Positions 12,701-24,700 of a DNA stretch of 64,000 nt are shown in pieces; within the stretch, counting starts at the first letter, position 1; each line of letters starts with the position of its first letter. Origin of the DNA: Antedon bifida (taxonomy: Eukaryota; Echinodermata; Crinoidea; Comatulida; Antedonidae). The position numbers were made by a program, and so were the translations under genes. Under the pieces are notes generated by a model that searched no databases, was not told where the DNA came from, and worked only from the letters and a program-made list of their open reading frames with translations. The stretch covers positions 26,166,501 through 26,230,500 of the forward strand of contig OY727094.1 of NCBI GenBank assembly GCA_963402885.1, written 5' to 3'.

Positions 12701-15700
12701 ATTTTATTCTTTTATTTTATATCTGCGCTGTCCACCTCTATTTGTGAAGATAGTATGACCATAGTATCTGTACAAAGACATAATTAATCATCATAATATG
12801 AGTGAGTATTGAGTATGGAACGCCGTTAATTTCTTCTTTGCAGTGACTGCTCTAATGCTGGCATTTCATACTAAAGAGTTAGTACTGAAAAAACCCATTT
12901 AAAATATTTTTATTTGTATACTTCCAAAACACTATCAAACACTATATTATGACACAACAGTGTATTGCTTATTATATTTACATTTATTTATGAATTTTCT
13001 TTAAGTTTTAATATAACTAGCCATTGTCAAATGTAGTAAGGATGGTTGTCTTGTGGTTTCTCTTCTTCTTCTCCTTCTCTTCAATGCTAGTTTCACACTA
13101 ATTGCTGCATCACTTGTTGCTCTTGAGGTATGTGGACCCTCAAATATTCCCTTTTCTATATATTTCCATGTTATCAAGTGTATACTTCAGCTTTGTCTAC
13201 ACTATCAAACTTACATGTGACAAAAAAATGTGATGTGCCCATATATGGACATGATGATGTCATAGCACAACCATATTTGGGCACTTCACACTTGTTTTTG
13301 TCAAAGTAGTTTGATTGTGTAAACAGAACTTTAGTGTGGATGGTTTTCACTGTTTCTCTTCTCTACACTCAATACTGCATCACATGTTGTTCTCTTAATA
13401 ACCTTACTATCAAATGTTTGTTGTCTGCACAAAAACTATTTTTCAGCCTATAGCTGCAGGATCGGGAATACCAGAAATAAAGTGTTATTTAAATGGTGTT
13501 AAGATTCCACGTGTTGTCCGTCTGAAAACACTTGTTTGCAAAGCTGTTGGTGTGTTATTTAGTGTAGCTGGAGGTATGTATTAAATTGAATTATTTAGCA
13601 ATAACAACAATTAACAGTGCAGTCAAACGTTGAAATGTATGTAAAATTTCTGAGACTTAGTAATAATAAGCAAAATCGTATAACGCAAGCAAGCACCATC
13701 AATTGCTATTGTTGCATGTTTGTCTTGTCATGATGTATTTTTGTAAGGGTCCAGCTTCGGCTGGAGGAACCACCCTTGTAAAATATTGTTGAAATAAATC
13801 AAATAAGCCTGTTTTAGTCAATACTGTACCTTAAATACATTTGATATACAGTAGATATATTTTATTGTCTGTTAAATGTTATTGTTATCATGCTTGTTTG
13901 AACTTTGTTCCCTATTTTTCTACCACGTCATGAACAACTTATCATGCACTTTACTTGATTAAAATTATTGTATCTTTTGAAACCTTTTAATTGATGTTAA
14001 AACTGTATTTCTGTCGATTGATATAGAAGTTTCACATTTTGGCCCAACCATAGTTTATTACCAATCACACTTAAGTTAGATATTTTCTTTAAATACTAAG
14101 TATTTCACTTAACTCAAAAATATTTAAGTATTTCCCCAAAATTATATTACTTATATAGGAGATTTTATTAATTATAGCTTAAGTGTGAATGGTGAATATG
14201 GCCACTGTCTTCTAGCTTCACTGACTCTTTAGAAGCCCAGATGTTTTTTGTCAAACAAATACATTAAATGAAAAGATTTTTGGAAACTACATTTTTCTTT
14301 AAAAATTTATATTGTGATTATCAAGATACAGTACAATAGTGTTCGGACAATATTAAACAAATGTTTCCTTATTTTGAACTTTCAGGATTATTTGTTGGAA
14401 AGGAAGGTCCCATGATTCATAGCGGTGCAATAATTGGAGCAGGTGTCCCACAATTCCAAAGTATAACATTCAAGAAATTCAAATTTGATTTTCCATACTT
14501 CAGAACTGACAGGTAAGATATTGAACTTTGAACTTTATCAAGCAAGATGTCATTCTTTTTGACTAGTAGATATTTCCCATCAAAATACACATAAGCTATA
14601 TCATGGAGAAATAAGTTATTTCTCCATGGTTATATGAACAGCAAACACTTACAAAAACAATAAACTTATTTTAAAAAAAACAATAAAATAGGTTTAATCA
14701 ATTGTTATTCCAGAGATAAGAGAGATTTTGTATCTGGTGGAGCAGCAGCAGGAGTTGCAGGTAAGTTGCAATGTAAATTCCATAATTATTATATTTCTTG
14801 TCTTGAGCTGAGGTATAGAGTAGGCCTACTACCAACTTTCACATGGCTTGGTAAGCCTGAGTTTACATACTGTACGCACATCATACAAAACTTGGTGTTA
14901 AAAATACATACACAGTTTATAATAAAGAAAGATATATGCATATTCTTCTTTATACTCTCTGGAGTGAGACTCAATAACTGGGGATGCCCTGTTGTGTGTA
15001 ATCTCCAAAGTTTTGCTAGACGATGTAAAAGTCGTTTTATATTATGTCTCTTTTTATCTTTTTAAGCAACTCCTTATTCTCAAATTTGCCATTACATTAA
15101 AACATTACATTGTGTTTGTTTAATTTTTTCTAAATATATTTGTCAACGATAATTCTCAACAAACTTGTATTTATTTAGCTGCATTTGGTGCTCCGATAGG
15201 AGGTGTACTCTTTAGTTTAGAAGAGGGTTCGTCATTCTGGAATCAGTCATTGACCTGGAGAACGGTAAGAAAATATACAGCTATGGCAAAATTACTTGTA
15301 CTGTTCTATCATATAGGTTTAAGACTGTGAGAAGTAAGGAAAAAATAAAACAGCTGTGGCCTTTATTAATTACAGTTGAACACCTTTCTTTTGACACCTC
15401 TATCCAGGGGACACCCCTATTTTACCCCTATTAAATAAAACGAACAAGCGGTATATATATTTTAACACTACAATCAACCCTATTCAGGGGACACCCCTAT
15501 TTTACGCCTTTTAAGTAAAACGAACAAGCGGTATATATATTTTAACACTACAATCAGCCCTATTCAGGGGACACCCCTATTTTACGCTTTTTAAGTAAAA
15601 CAAACAAGCGATATATATATTTTAACACTACAATCAGCCCTATTCAGGGGACACCCCTATTTTACCCCTATTAAGTAAAGCAAACAAGCGGTATATATAT

Positions 15701-18700
15701 TTTAACACTACAATCAGCCCTATTCAGGGGACACCCCTATTTTACCCCTATTAAGTAAAACAAACAAGCGGTATATATTTTAACACTATTAAGGCACTTG
15801 CTTGATTCCTGTATCCATTTAATTTTCCCATGAGGGATTGTATTATATATTATGATTACTATTATTTGGTAATTTTTTCACTCATAGTACATATGAGTAA
15901 GTTGTTTTTCCCTGTTATATTTCAGTTTTTCTGCGCCATGTCAGCAACCTTCACACTTAACTTTATACTCTCTGGAGTGAGACTCAATAACTGGGGAGGG
16001 GTCAACCAGCCAGGTCTCATCAACTTTGGAATATTTGAGGTAAATTTAAGATTATTTACTTTTTTGTTAATTTTATGTTAAGATTTTTGCAGATTTTTGA
16101 GCTTGAGTCATTAAAATAAAAAAATGAAAAATATTGCCTTTATCTGCTAGTGTGGAACGGGAAAGTGTAACCTGTGGACAGCTGGTGATCTTTTAATCTT
16201 CATTGCCATGGGTTTTGTTGGCGGTCTGCTGGGGGCGCTGTTTAACTCTCTCAACAAGACTTTAACACGTTACCGACTGCGTCATGTTAGCTCAAAGAAA
16301 ATATATGTGAGGTAAGGATAAAACAAATAATGAAATGTTTATTAATAATTGTTACAATTTTTGTGTTCAATTGTCTTCTGGAGTATGAAGATAAGATAAG
16401 AGGAGACAGTACAAAATGTGAAAAAGTGCGAACACAAACAACCTTAAGCTCTGTCTACACTATCAAACTTTATGTGACAAAATTGCCAGATAAAACCATG
16501 GCTTAAACCTCTTTAGTACTTATGGTTATCCTTGGCAATTTGCCTAAATATAAAAGAAAAGAAAAAGAACCGTAATTATGTAGCCATAACATGGGGCAAG
16601 AGTTTGAGGCTCACTCGCTCCATGGTGAACGAGTCTTCTCGGATAAGAACTATAAACCATAGGTCCAGTGTACCAGCTCATGTGCACTTTAAACAACCTA
16701 GTACATCTTTTGAAACAAGTAGAGGGTTACCCCGGTGTACTATTACATCACAGCCAGTGATCATAACTGGGCCCTCTGGGAGACCAGTCTTCGACTGAAG
16801 AGGTTACCCAGTATAAATAAATAATAACAATACTATTATCAAATGACTTGAAGTTTCGCCCGCATGTTTGTCTAAAGCTCTGTTTACACTATCCAACTAG
16901 TTTGACAAAAAGAGTGTGATGTGCCCAAATATGGTTGTGATATGCCCAAATATGGTAGTGATATGACATTATCATGTCCATATATGGAACATCACATTTT
17001 TTGTTTAGTGTAGACAGAGCTTAAGACATAAAGTGTTTCAAGAGGTAATTAAAAAATAGAAAGAATCTTGAGAGTATGTTTGTTTGCATACAGATCTAAT
17101 CAGCTAAACTGAAACAGAAAATGAATCAAATTAGCAGTACAGGATCAATAGTGTCTCAATAATATAATATTTCACAATAATAAGAACTGCTTTGGTAGTT
17201 TCAATATAATAATAGTGTTGTGTGTCAAATAGTTGAAATTTGCTCTGTTGTTTTTTAAATACTATTATCTGATTAATTTTTTTTAAAGAATCATGGAAGC
17301 AGTTTTGATTGCAATGATAACAACATTTGTTGCCTTCCTTGCATCTGTCACTCTCGGACAATGTAAACAAATACCTGTAAGTATTTCTTCCATTTTCACA
17401 TTACATTTGCTTATTTTCATAAATAGAAACATGTATTTATATGAAACATGTCGACACAAATGCTACCAAAAAACCTTTATTTTACCCTCAAAACGTCACT
17501 AAAACTCTGTCTACACTAAAAAACTTTATGTGACAAAAAATGTGATGTGCCCATTATATAGCCTTGATGATGTCATATAACTACCATCCTGCATTTGAGC
17601 ACTATTTTTGTCAAACTAGTTTGATAGTCTAGGCAAGGCATTATATTACATTTATTTGGAAACATAATTGAATCAAGTTTGAAAAGATAAACACTATCAA
17701 ACTTTATGTGAAAAAAATGTGATGTGCCCATATATTGACATGATAATAATAATAATAATAATAATAATATCCTGGATTTATATAGCTCCTAATGTTGTGA
17801 AACCTCTAACTCCACTGAATATTATTACCCTGGTCATTTTTTTGGATCAAACACGTATGGAAACATACTCCCATGATGCAGCTAGTAATCAGCGCAAAGT
17901 TCTGTCTTGATCTAACCAGGTTCCCATTTATACACTTGGGTGGCGAGAGGCAAGTAAATAAAAAAATAGAAGTTTAAACATTTTAGATATTATAATGTTT
18001 TTATAGACGAATACACCTGATAATGATGCCAGCAAGGAAGCTTTCAATTCCACAAGGAATTACTTTTGCCAGGAAGGTTACTATAACGACATGGCAACAC
18101 TGTTCTTTAACTCACAGGAAGTTGCTATTAAACAGCTATTCCATCAGGAAGGTAAAGAGTGACATTTCATTCTATATGTTTTAGATTATACAGTAGATGT
18201 AATTGAATTACTTTACAATATTAATTTGCAGTTTTTATATATTTATTTATTTGTTAAAATGTATTTATACTGTGTAACCTTTTCAGTAATAGACTGGTCT
18301 CCCAGAGGGCCCAGTTGTGATCAGTGGCTGTGATGTACTAGTACACCAGGGTAACCGCCTACTCATCTCGAAATATGTATTAGGTTCTTTAAAATGCACA
18401 TTAGCCAGATGTGTACACTGGACCTACGGTTTATGAGTCCTATCTGAGAAGACTCATTCTACCACCAGAACCATGGAGTGAGTGAGCCTCGAACCCTTGC
18501 CGATGTTATTGCTACGTAATTGCAGTGCCACTGCTCGGCCACTCACTTGCTGCACGTCTATTTTACCACTACAACCGACCCCTCTTCAGGGGATACATCT
18601 ATTAATGGGACACTTTGTTGGGTCCCAAAGGTGTCCCCTTAATAGAGGTTCTACTGTATCTGGACATTCATACCTCGACACAGCTTGCAATAATGCTTAG

Positions 18701-21700
18701 GGTTTGAGTGCTGGAGAAAAATGTGCATTATCATTACAGTGATTTTATGGAGGAAATTATTAATCATTTAATTGACAACATTTGAGCACTACAATAATCA
18801 AGTGCTGTGTTCATATTTTTAATATCTATTTCTATTTTTAGGTGCATTTAGTCTATCATCTCTTGGGATCTTCTTTATGTTGTTCTTCTTCTTGGCATGT
18901 TGGACATATGGTGCAATGGTTCCTAGTGGTTTGTTTGTTCCTTGTTTACTTTGTGGTGCTGCCTATGGTCGCTTTGTTGGCAATGTGCTAAATGTGTGAG
19001 TTGTCATTGGTATTGTTATTTACAAACAGCAAAACCCATATTAAAGGGGACACCTACAAAGATTCTAACAAAGTTCCTCCTTAAAAGGTGTGTTCCCTGA
19101 ATAGGGGTTGACCGTATACTGTAGTATGAAAACATAATATTTCCCCTCATTCGTTTCACAGAAATGTGTCCCTTAATAGGAGTGTTCCCTAAGTAGGGTT
19201 GTCCCAAAGAATGTTTCATGTATATAAGGAAAGAGGGTACTTAAGCCAGCCTAAATTAGGATTAAATAACATACTATTACATATTATCTCCACCTTAATT
19301 ATTAAACGTATCTTCAGTCTGTAAAAGATCTCTTCAGTCGACTACTAGTACATCTGTACTTTGTTTTCCACCTAGTGACCTGAAGACGTGATCAAGCCTT
19401 TGCAGTTGCAGCTCCTAAACTGTGGAACAATCTTCCTAATTCAATTCAAAATGCACCTTCTATCGAAGTTTTCAAACCCATCTTTTTTGTTCTTTGTAAT
19501 TAAATTTAAATCTGTTTTTCTCCCATTTTTTAATATTTTAAGCGCTTTGGGACAATCTGTTGATTTTTAAAAGCGTTATAAAAATTTGAAAACATTAACA
19601 TTACATTCAGTGTGTAATGAATAAGTCCACTCACTCATAATCTTGATATTTCAGATACGTTGGTTACAAGAATATTTACACAGGAACATTTGCGTTGATG
19701 GGGTCAGCAGCTTTCCTAGGTGGCGTTGTTCGCATGACAATTAGCTTGACAGTCATTCTGATTGAATCGACCAATGAGATTAGTTACGGACTTCCTATCA
19801 TGGTGGTTCTTATGGTAAGGATTCAGTATTTAGTAAATTATTTTTTAGGAAAATAAATTTAAAATAATACATTGAGACAAATGTATACTTTTTTAGTAGG
19901 ACACTCAAAAACTGTCACTATCCAATCAAATTTATACCTTATCATTCAAGACACAGTTGTCTAATGCTGGGATGTCTGCATATCATGCAGAAGATCCAGG
20001 GTTCGAATCTCAGTGGGGGCGTTTAAAAAATAATTAAGCTTCTCTATATGTAAATTTATATGTATATAATTATATACTTTTCTGACTGTTTTACTTTATC
20101 GTTTTGATTTAGCTTTTCGCTTTTTTTTTGTATCTCCATTAAGATCCAGCCACTGATACCTACAGCATTGTCACTTTTTTCATTAATTTGCCTTTGGATT
20201 TATATACAAAAAAAATATATAAATAATGTGTAATAATAAAAACAATTTATTTTTAGGTTGCAAAATGGTCAGGTGATCTGTTCAATCATGGCCTTTACGA
20301 TATTCATGTTGATGTCAAAGGAGTTCCCCTTCTGGAGTGGGATGCACCAAGGAAAGCAGAAAGGCAATTTTATTCTTTGATTATAATTTGTTATTAGTGA
20401 TGAAACATGTCTAATGAAAATATATTCTTAATTTTCAAACTGAAACATTAACAACCTTATACCTGGCTAGATATAATTTTGAAATTATGTGTAATTGGTA
20501 AAGATGACAAAATCTACTAGTGAAAGAAATCCCAACTCAGATTCGAAATGAGACTCTTCTATTTGATATAGTGGCACTCTATTATTAGACCACTGGAGCT
20601 GAAAATTATTTGTAAATGGTGAAGATAAAAAGTTACTAGAGTGAAAAAATTCCAAAATCAGATTCGAACTGGGACTCTCCTATTTGAAATGGTAGTACTC
20701 TATTATTAGACCACTGCAGCTGAAAATTATTTGTAAATGGTGAAGATAAAAAAAATTGCTAGAATAAAATAATTCCAAACCCAGATTCGAACTCGGAATT
20801 TTCTGTTTGATTTGTTGGCACCCTTCTATTAGACCACTAGAGCTTTCAAAACAAGAATGAAACAACAAATGTATACATGCAAGATATTCCTTCCTTGGCG
20901 CTAGTTCCGTTTCGCACCTGTCATTTATTTTGACTCAAAATTTATTAAGTAACTTTATTGTGAGTACCACACCTTAGAATTAGGCCTAAAAAATACTTTT
21001 AACGAAGGAGATCACACAAAAAGTAACAAATAAATCCTTTAAATTGAGGAATTTACAGACGTGTTTCTCGCACATCGGTTCGTGATTTTTGCATACCCGA
21101 AGTTTAATGTTGTTGTTTCTATGGAGCGCCAAAAGCGCAATCATAATAGAGGGCTAAAAACTCAGTATAATGCGTATATTTAATGCATTTATTGGTGAAA
21201 ATTACGTTCAATTTTAACATATTTTGTCAATGTCAATGCAACAAAAATGTTACTGTTGATACTTTACATGGTTTTCGCAGTTTTCATTAACTTTTAATAA
21301 TGAAAATCGATAAATTCATCATCATATTACATGTACTGTAGGTTTATACTTCAATGATCTAAATAATATTCCTCTTAGGCCTAGGCCTAGGCTAGGTTGA
21401 TATTTGAAAACAGCACATTATTAGCAGTAAAATGTTACAGCATTTTTATTGACAAAATATATTAAAATTAAACATGTATTTCAATAATAGATGCATTAAA
21501 AGAAGATGCATTCCACTGAGTTTTTAACTATCTATTATATTTGCAGTTTTGGCGCTCCATAGAAACAAAAATATTGAACTTCGGGTATGCTAAATTCGTG
21601 AACGGTATGCGAGAAACATGTCTGTAAAATCATCAATTTAAAGGATTTATTTGTTACTTTTTATGTGATTCTTCTTCATAAAAGTACTTATGAGGCCCAA

Positions 21701-24700
21701 TTTTAAGGTGTGGTATTCACAATAAGTTACTTAACAAGTTTGGAGTCAAAAGGAAGTCGAAATAAAAACAGGTGCGAAACGGAACTAGCGCCCCTTCCCT
21801 TTTATTGTATTGTTATGAAACCAAAACTATGCTTATTATAGAGATATTGCAACTACATTGGTTTTGCTTGCTTTAATAGTTATTTTTTTTGTAACTTTAG
21901 GCTGCATGCACACGAAATCATGGACACAGATTTGTGTTATATCTATCCACATACACGTGTGCGGTCAATTGTAAACATGCTGCGTACAACTGCGCATCAC
22001 GCTTTTCCTGTCATTACAGAGAGGGAGGAGATTCTTATGGAGCGTGGTAGCGTGTTAGCTCAAAATAATATTCTTTATAAGGTAAATACCTGTGGTATTC
22101 TACAAACCGCGATGACCGACTGAGACTATGTTTAGACAACCCTTGCCCTAATAAGACTATGTTTAGACACCCTAATGGCCTATTCAGACTGTTTTTGAAT
22201 TCCAATGTCCTGTTCAGACTGTATTTAGACACCTTAATGTCCTATTACAGTAAGACTACATGTCTCTAAATCACACTTTCTATATTGTTCTGATCTGATA
22301 TTATGGAGACAGACAGATGAATAATCACTCCATCAATTACGTACGTGGGAAGATATGTTTTTCTACTGAGGTAAATTGCATCAAATTCTAAGAAAATGTG
22401 TTTTATTTATACCAAGGAATCTCAAGTGTATTGTGTATAGAATACAATTTATGTTGCGCAAACCTTTTCTCTAATGCATAGTGTGTAGATTGTTCTTTTT
22501 TCTTCTAAAAATTGGCATTGGCAAAATCACGACTAAATCGTTATGCAATACAATCATCATAGGAAGTTACTATTTACATTAAATGGTTTAAACAAGCTTA
22601 CAGTACAGTATATTTAATACATTTATTTGAATTTTTGAAATGTAATATATTATGTTCTCATCAGATAAATCAAATTAAGTTATGCTTGAATTGGTTCTGT
22701 GCTGTAAGGTTGTTTAAACCACTTAATCTAGTTATATACTAGCATGTATAAACTGTCACTCAAAAGTTACTTTAGTACATAAATTTGTTTTTAACAACTT
22801 TTAACTGTATATCTAAACAGAAAGAGAGAACATTAACTAGAGCTGCGGAACAGCGCCATCGGACTTTGTCGGTCAATGATGGGATATATGGAAGCTACAT
22901 GGAGCGACGTGATCATAGAATGAGAGATGTGGACCAACCAACAGAAGATGGTGAACAACCAAGTGACAATTCTCTTGCCAATTCTCAAGAAAACTCAATG
23001 GAAGACTCTTTACTAATAAAGTAAGTTTAGTTCAATTCAACACTTATTTCATCAAATGCTATACAAATAATACAAAGCATAAAATGAGGACCAACCAATG
23101 GGTCTGTTGTAAATAGATAATAATATTGTTTACATTTACAATGAGAAAATTAGACTACAATTTAAAAAAAAAACATAGCAAATATAATAGAAATGAAATA
23201 GTGGGTGTTTTGGAAGATGCTACTTTGCTTTTAAGAGAAATTGAAAATGAAAAAGATCTTGCAAATAGCTTTGCCTAAAATCTAAAATTGTTTGTTTTTT
23301 TTTCTATATTATTGCAGTACTGCTATTGAAGAAAAATATCGACCTTTGACATTCCATGGACTAGTCCTTCGTAGTCATCTAGTTGTACTATTGGAAAAGA
23401 ATGTATATTATCCAGAAAATTTAACAGTAAGATTTTTTCATTGGTGTTAAAATGATGAGAATTGATTTACAATTAGCTTAGTAGCTAATACAGTACAATA
23501 ATTTGTATTTTACAATACAGTAGTTTGTAGGGCAATTATGGTACTATTTGTATAGTAGTAGTTTTATCCTATTATCACTAAACTGATATATTGTTCATTG
23601 ATTTTTAAATGGTTAAGATGAGGAAATCTATGAGAATGAGATAAAGCTGCTCCGACTGAGATTCGAACCCAGGATCTTCTGCTTGATATGTAGACATCTT
23701 ACCATACCATAAGACCACTGGGACTTTAATGTTATGTAGGCTAGTAGTACTGTTAATCGTTTTGTTCCTTAAGTACATATATGAAATGCATACATATATT
23801 ATTATTTAATAATTTTTCAGAGAACAAGTCAGCCTGATATAGACTACGAGACATTGACAGAGTCATATCCACGCTATCCTGATATACACTCGCTATATAA
23901 CTTACAAAGAATCAGTAAAAAAATGATCATGGTATGAACTTTTATCTGTCATAAAAAAGAAACAATTAAAAGCTATATACAGTGGCTAAAAACCATTCCT
24001 GATGAATAGATAATGAATTAATTAAATTCAATTGAAAAACATGTATGAAATGAATTAATGTTTTAACGCTATTGTCAAAATTCTAGGGAGAGTCTTTCTA
24101 TAGCATTTGCCAACTACATTGTCAACATATAAGCCTGTTCCCCACTTTCTTAATAATTAATTTAGTGCATTTCTGTCGAGAGAATGGAGGAAATCATTTA
24201 TTTAGACAAGCAAAATTTGGTGGGTCAATTGTTATTCATGTTGTGTAAGTTTTTCCAAATTAATGGGTGGGCTTTATACTACATAGTAGGCATACAGTGC
24301 TAACTTTGGTACACTAATTATGTTTGTTCTGTTGAAGCTGTCTGTAACTATCTGCTACAAATATTTGTTTAATTAATACTTTTGTTCTATATACAGGATG
24401 TTGAACAATACATGACATCATGCCCTTACACTATCTTGCCTGAAACCCCTGTTACTAAAGTCTTTCAGCTGTTCCGTACAATGGGCTTACGCCACCTGCC
24501 AGTAGTCAATAGTAATGGAGAGGTAAGTAAAATAATTGTAAGATACCCAAACATTTGAGAATAGTTTCTTCTCACTAATATATGTAGTTCTGAAAAGATC
24601 TGTTGAGCTTCTTGACGTTCAAATCAATACTAAGGACGATCAAATCATATGATCTAGATACCTTTATATCATTATCTTGATTTTCACCATGCAACCTTCA

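Noticed and set aside
12844..12890. Candidate CLCN6 exon 5 after TTCTTTGCAG (DCSNAG or [10 protein letters not shown])
   Set aside because: Phases do not fit either neighbour. The exon at 13021-13127 restores a continuous protein matching human CLC-6.
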